Positions 52,387-63,300 of a stretch of 64,000 nt of DNA are shown here, piece after piece. The DNA lies in assembly GCF_019059575.1 (NCBI RefSeq), contig NW_024883027.1, positions 62,001 through 126,000 of the forward strand. The letters are read 5' to 3'. Source of the stretch: Amphibalanus amphitrite (Eukaryota; Arthropoda; Thecostraca; Balanomorpha; Balanidae). Position 1 is the stretch's first letter. The number at the start of each line of letters is the position of its first letter. The notes beneath the pieces are model-generated. The model did no database searches and was not told where the DNA came from. It was given only the letters and a program-made list of their open reading frames with translations. Position numbers and translations under genes: made by a program.

Positions 52387-55063
52387 TAACCGCAGGTTGT
52401 TTGAAAAGACAAACACTATTCGTTAGAATTGTGTTTTTCTATTGAAAAACAACCGGAGCGGTCCGTCTCCGGGCTATGTTTTGCAAGTCTGGCCGCGAAT
52501 TGGGGCAACTTGGGTCAGGCCTAAACTTGTGGCTCGATTTTCTTAAAAATTTCAGTGTATGGGCTCCCGCAGGCGATCTACCTGTTGGCACCGGTCGCTA
52601 CTCGCTTAAAACCTCGTGGCACGTGGCACGTGCGATTCCATTTTCCCCATGTTAAGTCAACGGGGTTTTGGACACTTTTTGCGCAATCGCGAATAGCGGG
52701 AAAACGAGCCAAGGAAGAGGTGGTTTTCTTCCCAGCATTTTATGGCAAACACGTTCAGGTACACGCTAGTGTGCGCCGTATACCCCTCAGAACTTCGTAA
52801 CGTGTCTTTGCACGAGGTCAAAGTTGAACTTTTTTCGCTCCCCATGTTAAGTCAATGGGCGTTTTTGCAGAGACTTTTTCATTCGCTCATTGTACAAAAT
52901 TATATGATACGATTTTGTTTAAACTTTCAGGACTTGTTGAGAAAAGACCATAGAACATGTTGTTATGCTTCTTTAAGCTGTGCAAATTCGTTTGTTGTCT
53001 TTAGGCTTCTTTAAAAATGAAAAATTTTAACATGGAAAGTCAATGGGAGCGTCTTTGGTGCTTAATAACTTTGTACCTTGAAGACATATTCAAGTGAAAA
53101 GTTGATATTTTATACAACTTTTGATGCTCTTTCCAATGATATATACAACTTTATTGCACGTGGTGCCGTTTTTGAGAAATATAGTAAAAAAGCACGACAT
53201 TACCGAGATTTGAGCTCAGACCTATATCGTTACGGTGTCAGGCGGACACGAGGACAGGTGGCGCCGCCGCCGCCCGCATAGCGGCGGGAATGTGAACTAA
53301 CCTGTTTACCATCTATGGTATGGTACCATCGGGGGACCGGCCGCCGTCGGCACCATTTCGGGACTTTGCATCGCAATAAAAGGCTTATTTACAATTGAAA
53401 ATGGACTAGCGAGAGTCGTTATGGAATCAGAATTTGATGCTGTACAAAACTAGGCGCCTATTTTCATTGTGATGGCATCACAGACTACACCGCTAACCCC
53501 AATAAAGCAGATTTATGTCGCGTCATCGATGATTACATATAATGTTTCTTTGATATATATGTAGTCGGGTCTTTCAGCTGCGTTCCTCCCCTCCCTCGCC
53601 GCGCCGGCGGGTCGGCCATCCGCGCCCTGCCGCCCGCCGGCTGCTGGCCGGTCAGCTGGCCGGTCAGCTGGTCGCCCGCGGCTGTCGGTGCAGTGCGGGA
53701 TGCCTACTTGCGGGGGGCCGTCGTGGCGGCGGCCCGGGTGGACTGGGCGAGCAGTGAGTTGGGGAGCGCTGCGCTGTCGGTGCTCTAGTTTGCATTGCGT
53801 TCGCATGATACGGCTTGAGCCAATACAGAGTGAACTGATTGAGCTGAGCAAGTCTTTATATACATTGAAAAGTAAAGCACTTTTTACTGCATCTACGGTG
53901 AGATGCTAGATAAAATTTATGGTCTACCTAATGGTACCCATTACTTAACAATTAAGTGAATCATTTCGTCGCTAAACTCTCGTAAATTCGTATGTCCGCC
54001 TCACTATGGAGTTTGGACCGTAACGTATGGTCTTTGCTCAGACAGTATACGAACAGGTGACGGGGATACCTCCCATAGAAGGATGCGACACGATTTTACT
54101 GCTAAATAGCGGCCGGCCGCCGTGGGGACGTTTTTGTACGACTTATATCTCGGCAACCACTGGGCTGATACACGTGCGGTTTTTTGTGTTGGGTAGCTTT
54201 TTTCCTTCTTTCACATAGTGTGCTACTCTCGATGCATATGGGTGACCCCTAACGCACGTTCCACGTGCAAAGCCAAGAGGTGCCTGTTTTGTAATAAGTG
54301 CAATAGCTCGCGGTAATTACTGGGCCGATTGCGCTAAAACTTGGCATGGAGGTAGACACATTCCAGGCGATGCATTTCCACGTGTCTTGGTAGGGGTGCA
54401 ACTGCACGTGCGCACGGGCAGGGTGACGCTTCCAGATGTCGAGAACGGCTGGGCCGATTGTGATCAAACTTGGCACACCGCTAGAGGCTGGTAAGTAGGG
54501 TGCCGTGCACAAGTCAGATGGGACCCGCTATGCACGTGCGCACGTGCAGGCTGACGCTTCCAGATCTCAAGAACGGCTGGGCCGACTCTGCTGAAATTTG
54601 GCATACCGCTAGAGACTGGTTAGTAGGGTGCCGTGCACAAGTCAGTTAGTATGTATTTTCATGTGCCACGGTTGGGGTGCAGTTGCACCAGCGCACGTGT
54701 AGGGGTCGCTTCCAGATCTTGAAATTGACGGGGCTGATTGAGCTCCAATTTGGTACACCGCTAGAAACCGGCGAATAGAGTGCCGTGCACAAGTCAATTG
54801 GGGCCTAGGCTGCACGTGCGCACGTGCAGGGTGTCGCTTCCAGATCTCGAAAACGACCGGGTCGATTGCACTCAAATTTGGCACACCGCTATAGACCGGC
54901 GAATAGGGTGCAGTGCACGTCAGTCCGTAGCACACCGACTCCGGTCTGCACGTGCAAGGCTCATTCTCTCGTTTGGTGGCGGGCGTTTTTGCTGCGTTTA
55001 CAAAGGTGCTTGCTCAAACAACCTGCGGTCCCGCGATGCGGAGCCCGGCATCGCAGATGCCGG
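52387..55063 (+). repeat. Complete HINE-like unit carrying a 798-bp insert
   Basis: Left terminus at 52387, left module, 798-bp TIR insert (53228-54025), 'ctttgctcagacag' block, E-box palindrome units (about 54403-54815), CAAACAACCTGCGG at 55015-55028 and terminal hairpin CCGGCATCGCAGATGCCGG at 55045-55063. Without the insert the unit is about 1.9 kb. The next unit starts at 55064. Confidence 0.78.
53228..54025. mobile_element. 798-bp TIR insertion in a HINE-like unit, copy 1
   Basis: Begins CGTTACGGTGTCAGGCGGAC and ends '...ccgcctcactatggagtttggACCGTAACG'. The ends pair as CGTTACGGT, with a second pairing block G(A)GGCGGACA. Units at about 1045 and 36740 lack it, which defines the insertion site ('acctat...tatggcc'). 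The target is TA-rich and duplicates at most 1-3 bp. No coding frame. Related copies: 55906-58727 and 61167-63348, each with further insertions. Confidence 0.7.
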
Positions 55064-55987
55064 TAACCGCAGGTTGTTTGAAAAGACAAACACTATTCGT
55101 TAGAATTGTGTTTTTCTATTGAAAAACAACCGGAGCGGTCCTTCTCCGGGCTATGTTTTGCATGTCTGGCCGCGAATTGGGGCAACTTGGGTCAGGCCTA
55201 AACTTGTGGCTCGATTTTCTTAAAAATTTCAGTGTATGGGCTCCCGGAGGCGATCTACCTGATGGCACCGGTCGCTACTCGCTTAAAACCTCGTGGCACG
55301 TGGCACGTGCGATTCCATTTTTCCCATAGTAAGTCAATGGGGGTTTGGGACACTTTTTGCGCAATCGCGAATAGCGGGAAAACGAGCCAAGGAAGGGGTG
55401 GTTTTCATCCCAGCATTTTATGGCAAACACGTTTGGGTACACGCTAGTGTGCGCCGTATACCCCTCAGAACTTCGTAACGTGTCTTTGCACGAGGTCAAA
55501 GTTGAACTTTTTTCGCTCCCCATGTTAAGTCAATGGGCGTTTTTGCAGAGACTTTTTCATTCGCTCATTGTACAAAATTATATGATACGATTTTGTTTAA
55601 ACTTTCAGGACTTGTTGAGAAAAGACCATAGAACATGTTGTTATGCTTCTTTAAGCTGTGCAAATTCGTTTGTTCTTTTTAGGCTCGTTTAAAAATGAAA
55701 AATTTTAACATGGAAAGTGAATGGGAGCGTCTTTGCTGCTTAATAACTTTTTACAGTTGAGATATATTTAAGTGAAAAGTTGATAGGTTATACAACTTTT
55801 GATGCTCTTTCCAATGATATATACAACTTTATTGCACGTGGTGCCGTTTTTGAGAAATATAGTAAAAAAGCACGACATTACCGAGATTTGAGCTCAGACC
55901 TATATCGTTACGGTGTCAGGCGGACACGAGGACAGGTGGCGCCGCCGCCGCCCGCATAGCGGCGGGAATGTGAACTAACCTGTTTAC

Positions 55988-56241
55988 CAGAGGGGTGTTC
56001 ACGGGCACCGCACACTGCTGCGTGCGCTGTGTGCGGTGCGTCCAGCAGGCGTGGGGGTAGGGGATGGGTAGGCGGTTCTGACGTCACGGCTGCGTGCGGT
56101 GGACGGTCCGCTGTGGCCAGTCCCGACCGGCCACAGCGATCGCTGTGTGCGGTGACGGAAGGCTGACGTAGGGACGCAGTGGGCGGAGCTTGGAGGCTAT
56201 GTGCGGTCCGACCGCACACAGGGCCCGTGAACAGCCCTCTG
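55988..56241. mobile_element. GC-rich TIR insertion, 254 bp, without target duplication
   Basis: Ends CAGAGGGGTGTTCACGGGC and, in reverse complement, CAGAGGGCTGTTCACGGGC (one mismatch in 19). The uninterrupted paralogs read 'cctgtttaccatctatgg'; here the flanks are 'cctgtttac' and 'atctatgg', so no bases are duplicated and one may be lost. Internal hairpins include GCTGTGGCC/GGCCACAGC and TGTGCGGTC/GACCGCACA. The ends look hAT-like but the missing 8-bp duplication does not fit. Confidence 0.75.
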
Positions 56242-56670
56242 ATCTATGGTATGGTACCATCGGGGGACCGGCCGCCGTCGGCACCATTTCGGGACTTTGC
56301 ATCGCAATAAAAGGCTTATTTACAATTGAAAATGGACTAGCGAGAGTCGTTATGGAATCAGAATGTGATGCTCTACAAAACTAGGCTATTTTCATTGTGA
56401 TGGCATCACAGACTACACCGCTAAACCCAATAAAGCAGATTTATGTCGCGTCATCGATGATTACATATAATGTATCATTCTTTGATATATATGTAGTCGG
56501 GTCTTTCAGCTGCGTCCCTCCCCTCCCTCGCCGCGCCGGCGGGTCGGCCATCCGTGGCTTGCCGCCCGCCGGCTGCTGGCCGGTCAGCTGGCCGGTCAGC
56601 TGGTCGCCCGCGGCTGTCGGTGCAGTGCGGGATGCCTACTTGCGGGGGGGGGGGGGCCGTCGTGGCGGCG

Positions 56671-58428
56671 CACACTGGTCGGAAACGCTCCAGCGAGAGG
56701 CCAGCGGCCTTTCCGCAAACGTTTTTTGCTTGTTATTCCACAACTAGTGAAGCAAACTTCATAAAACTTTGCATACCTTCTCTGTCATATGTAAGCTATC
56801 ATTTGGATGTCAAGCACTAAATATATGACGTGAATCTGTTAAGTTATGACGTCATAATTGAGTATAATACAGGATCTAGCACCACTTTAAGTCAACAAGG
56901 GAAATTGGGAGCTGCTATTCGGGCACCGGGAATGGTTTCATGCACTCCTTGCAAGGTCCAGTGCTTCACTTTAGCATTGTTGACTTTGCGTGACGTCATT
57001 TATGACGTCACTAAGGCCATATAAGTTTTTCGTCAATAACTCCTGATCAAATGGAGCTAGAGAGTCGGGAAAGCCACCATTGGACTCAGGAAGACCTGCC
57101 GAATCGAATGATATGCGATATGACCTCCTTCAACCATTTTCATGACCTGAGGGGCTCCGACCTGACCTTGACCCGAGGTTAACACCTAAGTTGACTTCAC
57201 CCGAACACCAAGTATAGCATTCAACGCGCCTGAGCTAGAAAAACACGATGATGCCAAAATCGCGGCAGTGCGACCATTTTTGGCAAAGTAATTAACCTAA
57301 AACTGAGCCCGTCCCTTGTGGCACTTACCTGACCTAAGAGGCCACTGGCTGACCTAAGACCTTAAAATCGGGTAGTACCTAATTGTTGCGTCTTATAACG
57401 GCACACAAGCTCGTTTTTTCCGCGAGGCTCTAGCTCAATTATAAGAGGCGAAACGGCGAGGAAGTTGTACCAACCCTCCCCGGTCAATATAGAAAACCAA
57501 TCGGTCCGGCCAGGGTTAAATACCGGAATTGTGATCTAATGTAAAAAGACGGCCCAAGGTAACCCGACGTCAGTGACAGGTGTCCTATATTTGCAGCGTC
57601 TTATATTCACGAAGGTTTCAATTTCCAATTTCTTCAGCCGAGTGATGGCTGTCAATAGCAAGGCTCTTTAAATGCAAGCCGAAATCGCCACGCAACATGT
57701 GGAAGGCTTTTGATGTCAATGCATACATAAATGCATACATAAAACGCGCTTTTCACAAAATTCATAAACTCAAGCGCATCTGTTTTTAATGACCAGTCAA
57801 CTACGCATGGATGCGTGCAGGCCACACAGGTCAGCGTAAGCCGGGCGCGGCGGCCGAGCCGAAACTGGGGCGGGGCGGGCGGTACTTGGGTAGGAAGAGC
57901 GGCTCCTGCAAATTTTGCGCAAATATGCGCAGTTAGCTTTTATGTTGCCCTGGTGTAAATTTAAATCCTGCTTCATCTCACAAAAAATCAGAGTGGAACT
58001 AGATGGGACTACCTGTTGTTTCCTTACCTAAACTTTGCAGTTATATTCCAAAATCACTGTAGGAGAGCCGTCATAAAAAAGCTACAGTAAATCTTAGTTA
58101 GGGGAAAAGTATACCAAAAATTTTGCACTGACCAGTCGGCAACTTCATAACGAACATTTTGATGCATAATATGTGGGATTTCAATTTGGTGTCTATCAGC
58201 AATAAGACTCTGAATATCCGGCTCAAGAAACCTCTTGCTCCGCGTCAGTTTCCGAGTTCTGGGATACCCCATCTTCGGGGGCTGATTACAGTTATTTTTG
58301 GTCACCCGGATTAGTTTTTTTGGCCTAAGTATAATAATTTGATCAATTTCAAATCGATCTATATAAAAAATAATCCGAAACTCCGGAATCGCCCGTGGCC
58401 TCTCGTGAGGGCGTTTCCGACCAGTGTG
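56671..58428. mobile_element. Transib-like non-autonomous element, 1,758 bp, 5-bp GC target duplication
   Basis: Both ends begin CACACTGGTCGGAAACGC and pair, with gaps, through CGAGAGGCCA. Flanks are CGGCG (56666-56670 and 58429-58433); the uninterrupted paralog at about 53707 has a single copy. A 5-bp GC-rich duplication and an end resembling the RSS/Transib heptamer (CACWRTG type) suggest the Transib/RAG superfamily. EnSpm (CACTA) is less likely, since it duplicates 3 bp. No transposase frame. The interior includes a TTAA-type segment (to about 57515) homologous to 3900-4640 and 7940-8030. Confidence 0.72.
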
Positions 58429-59911
58429 CGGCGGCCCGGGTGGACTGGGCGAGCAGTGAGTTGGGGAGCGCTGCGCTGTCGGTGCTCTAGTTTGTATTGC
58501 GTTCGCATGATACGGCTTGAGCCAATACAGAGTGAACTGATTGAGCTGAGCAAGTCTTTACATACATTGAAAAGTAAAGCACTTTTTACTGCATCTACGG
58601 TGAGATGCTAGATAAAATTTATGGTCTACCTAATGGTACCCATTACTTAACAATTAAGTGAATCATTTCGTCGCTAAACTCTCGTAAATTCGTATGTCCG
58701 CCTCACTATGGAGTTTGGACCGTAACGTATGGCCTTTGCTCAGACAGTATACGAACAGGTGACGGGGATACCTCTAATAGAAGGATGCGACACGATTTTA
58801 CTGCTAAATAGCGGCCGGCCGCCGTGGGGACGTTTTTGTACGACTTATATCTCGGCAACCACTGGGCTGATACACGTGCGGTTTTTTTTGTGTGGGGTAG
58901 CTTTTTCCCTTCTTTCACATAGTGTGCTACTCTCGATGCATATGGGTGACCCCTAACGCACGTTCCACGTGCAAAGCCAAGAGGTGCCTGTTTTGTAATA
59001 AGCGCAATAGCTCGCGGTAATTACTGGGCCGATTGCGCTAAAACTTGGCATGGAGGTAGACACTTTCCAGGCGATGCATTTCCATGTGTCTTGGTAGGGG
59101 TGCAACTGCACGTGCGCACGTGCAGGGTGACGCTTCCAGATCTCGAGAACGGCTGGACCGATTGTGTTCAAATTTGGCATAACGCTTGATACCGATCAGT
59201 AGGTTGCAGTCATTTAGTATGTATTTCCATGTGCCACGATTGGGGTGCAACTGCACGTGCGCACGTGCAGGGTGACGCTTCCAGATCTCGAGAACGGCCG
59301 GGCCGATTGAGTTCAAATTTGGTACACCGCTAGAGACCGATTAGTAGGGTGCCGTGCGCAAGTCAGTTTGGACCCATCTTGCACGTGCGCACGTGCAGGG
59401 TGACGCTTCCAGATCTCAAGAACGGCTGGACCGATTGCACTCAAATTCGGCAAACAGCTAGAGATCGATCAGTAGGGTGCCGTGCACAAGTCAGTTAGTA
59501 TGTATTTCCATGTGTCACGGTTGAGATGCAACTGCACGTGCGCACGTGGAGGGGTCGTTTCAAGATCTTGAAAACGGCTGGGCCGATTGAGCTCGAATTT
59601 GGTACACCGCTAGGGACCGGCGAATAGGGTCCCATGCACAATGCAATTGGACACAGCTTGCACGTGCGCACGTGCAGGGTGTCGCTTCCAGATATCGAAA
59701 ACGGTCGGGTCGATTGCACTCAAATTTGGCACACCGCTATAGACCGGCGAATAGGGTGCCGTGCACGTCAGTCCGTAGCACACCGACTCCGGTCTGCACG
59801 TGCAAGGCTCATCCTCTCGTTTGGCGGCGGGCGTTTTTGCTGCGTTTACAAAGGTGCTTGCTCAAACAACCTGCGGTCCCGCGATGCGCAGCCCAGCATC
59901 GCAGATGCTGG

Positions 59912-60325
59912 TAACCGCAGGTTGTTTGAAAAGACAAACACTATTCGTTAGAATTGTGTTTTTCTATTGAAAAACAACCGGAGCGGTCGTTCTCCGGGCT
60001 ATGTTTTGCAAGTCTGGCAGCGAATCGAGACATCTTGATTGGGGCCTAGACGAAATGTACAATCTTCGTAAAAAGTTCAGTGTATAGGCTCCCGGAGGCG
60101 ATCTACCTTATGGCATCGGTCGCTACTCGCTTAAAACCTCGTGGCACGTGGCACGTGCGATTCCATTTTCCCCGTGTTAAGTGAACGGGGTTTTGGACAC
60201 TTTTTGCGCGATCGCCAATAGCGGGAAAACGAGCCAAGGAAGAGGTGGTTTTCTTCCCAGCATTTTATGGCAAACACGTTTGGGTACACGCTAGTGTGCG
60301 CTGTATACCCCTCAGAATCTCGGAA
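59912..60325 (+). repeat. HINE-like unit, truncated left module
   Basis: Left terminus directly after the hairpin at 59911. The module breaks off after 'cccctcagaatctcggaa' at 60325, where another left terminus begins. Confidence 0.7.
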
Positions 60326-63300
60326 TAACCGCAGGTTGTTTGAAAAGACAAACACTATTCGTTAGAATTGTGTTTTTCTATTGAAAAACAACCGGAGCGG
60401 TCCTTCTCCGGGCTATGTTTTGCAAGTCTGGCCGCGAATTGGGGCAACTTGGGTCAGGCCTAAACGAATCGCTCAATCTTCGTAAAAATTTCAGGGTATG
60501 GGCTCCCGGAGGCGATCTACCTGATGGCACCGGTCGCTACTCGCTTAAAACCTCGTGGCACGTGGCACGTGCGATTCCATTTTCCCCATGTTAAGTCAAC
60601 GGGGTTTTGGACACTTTTTGCGCGATCGCCAATAGCGGGAAAACGAGCCAAGAAAGAGGTGGTTTTCTTCCACGCATGTTATGGCAAACACGTTTGGGTA
60701 CACGCTAGTGTGCGCCGTATAGCCCTCAGAACTTCGTAACGTGTCTTTGCACGAGGTCAAAGTTGAACTTTTTTCGCTCCCCATGTTAAGTCAATGGGCG
60801 TTTTTGCAGAGAGTTTTTCATTCGCTCATTGTACAAAATTATATGATACGATTTTGTTTAAACTTTCAGGACTTGTTGAGAAAAGACCATAGAACATGTT
60901 GTTATGCTTCGTTAAGCTGTCAGAATTCGTTTGTTCTTTTTGAGCTCGTTTAAAGAAGATTTTTTTTAACATGCAAAGTCAATGGGAGCGTCTTTGCTGC
61001 TTTATAACTTTTTACGTTATAGATATATTTCAGTGAAAAGTTGATAGGTTATACAACTTTTGATGCTCTTTCCAATGATACATACAACTTTATTGCACGT
61101 GGTGCCGTTTTTGAGAAATATAGTAAAAAAGCACGACATTACCGAGATTTGAGCTCAGACCTATATCGTTACGGTGTCAGGCGGACACGAGGACAGGTGG
61201 CGCCGCCGCCGCCCGCATAGCGGCGGGAATGTGAACTAACCTGTTTACCATCTATGGTATGGTATGGTACCATCGGGGGACCGGCCGCCGTCGGCACCAT
61301 TTCGGGACTTTGCATCGCAATAAAAGGCTTATTTACAATTGAAAATGGACTAGCGAGAGTCGTTATGGAATCAGAATTTGATGCTCTACAAAACTTGGCT
61401 ATTTTCATTGTGATGGCATCACAGACTACACCGCTAACCCCAATAAAGCAGATTTATGTCGCGTCATCGATGATTACATATAATGTTTCTTTGATATATA
61501 TGTAGTCGGGTCTTTCAGCTGCGTCCCTCCCCTCCCTCGCCGCGCCGGCGGGTCGGCCATCCGCGGCTTGCCGCCCGCCGGCTGCTGGCCGGTCAAGTGG
61601 CCGGTCAGCTGGTCGCCCGCGGCTGTCGGTGCAGTGCGGGATGCCTACTTGCGGGGGGCCGTCGTGGCGGCGGCCCGGGTGGACTGGGCGAGCAGTGAGT
61701 TGGGGAGCGCTGCGCTGTCGGTGCTCTAGTTTGTATTGCGTTCGCATGATACGGCTTGAGCCAATACAGAGTGAACTGATTGAGCTGAGCAAGTCTTTAT
61801 ATATGTTACAGGCCGTATGAAAACTCAGTCCGTTTGCAAAAGGCCTGGCCCGATTCAGGCCGTTTGCAAACGGCCTGGACAGCCCAGTCAGTATGCAAAC
61901 GGTCTGAAAAGTCAGGCCGTTTGAATACGGGCTGAAATTCCAGGCTGTATGCAAACCACCTGAAATTTCAGGCCGTTTGGAAACCGTCTAGACCGTATGA
62001 CAACTTTCCAGACACCAGGCCGTTTGCAAACGGTCTAGGCATTTTGAAAACAATCTGGTCTGCATGAAGCTATAGCTGGACAATGTTGAGTTTGTTGAAG
62101 CACGACCGTTAATGATATTACATGGCACCATGAAATCCTGAGGTGCATTCGGCATCCCGAAAAATATTGTCACTAGGATATTATCCGTCGGAAAATTATT
62201 GGTGAGCGCCTATCTTCAGCATGTCTCGTTATCGCGATACCGTTCGTGATCCCCGATAATTCTCGCTAGTCCCGGATAATTCTCCGTGATTTTTCCGGAT
62301 GCCGAATGCAGGCCTGGTCAGTAAGAGATAAGCAGAACTGAGGCCCGGCCCGTACAGCGCCCGGGCCCTGTTTCACCGTCACGACGCTGCGCGCGCTGGA
62401 AGCTACGGTATACCAGCGGCGTGTTAGGTTTCCGTGGAAATATAACAATCTCGGACGCCTCGCAATGCTGAAGCGTCGAGCCGAATTCGTCTCGAACGCC
62501 CACGAACGCCGCACCAGCGCGCGCGCCGTCCGGGTGGTGAAACAGGGCCCCGGTCGACCCGGGCTTCCCCCGGACTTAAAGTTTCGCCTTCCACCGCAAT
62601 GGTCAAGTATTGCCGGCGTACGCCACCGGCCAGCCGCCGGCGGTCGACCGGGCGCGGTGAGGACTCTAATGTGAACTCTGATGTCCATTGTGCGTTCCTG
62701 CGTTTTATGCCGCAAAATAATCGGTGAGTCTTGTAGTGATACGTTTCACCAGACTTCACCAGTAGCGGCTTCACCAGGCTCCATGAACTGGATGGCCGTA
62801 AGCAGGCGGACCGTGAACTTGTATAATTAGTAATATTGTCGGAAAACGGCCGGGTCGAGCATCTGCACAGTAAGAAAATGTTCGACGTAGACGAGTCATT
62901 CGGCATGGAATGCGCAAGCATTGACATGGATGCAACCTGATCATCGACCAACCTGGATCCATTAAGTTATCTTCAGAGGCTGTTGTACTTCGCCAGACCG
63001 TTTGAAAACTGACTAGGCCGTTTTCAAACTGTCTAGGCCGTTTCAAACTGCCTAGGCCGTTTTCATACGGCCTGATATTTCAGGCGGTTTGCAAACGGCC
63101 GGCTTTTTCAGGCCGTTTTCAAACGGCCTAACTGGGCCAGGCCGTTTGCAAACGGACTGGGTTTTCATACGGTCTGTAACATATACATTGAAAAGTAAAG
63201 CACTTTTTACTGCATCTACGGTGAGATGCTAGATAAAATTTATGGTCTACCTAATGGTACCCATTACTTAACAATTAAGTGAATCATTTCGTCGCTAAAC

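Larger units (their letters stand above)
55064..59911 (+). repeat. HINE-like unit carrying the 798-bp-type insert, itself hit twice
   Basis: Left terminus at 55064 and right hairpin at 59893-59911, with CAAACAACCTGCGG at 59863-59876. The 798-bp-type element occupies 55906-58727 because it contains a 254-bp TIR insert and a 1,758-bp Transib-like insert. Subtracting both and the 5-bp duplication leaves about 805 bp, matching its relatives. E-box units lie at about 59108, 59248, 59381, 59531 and 59660. Confidence 0.75.

Noticed and set aside
56671-58428. EnSpm/CACTA assignment from the CACTGG within the terminus
   Set aside because: With ends placed at CACTGG no 3-bp duplication appears, whereas placing them at CACACTGG gives an exact 5-bp CGGCG duplication confirmed by uninterrupted paralogs.
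62266-62951. 149- and 175-codon minus-strand frames in the 1,378-bp TIR element
   Set aside because: The two overlap in different frames, contain no transposase motif, and fit GC-rich non-coding sequence.
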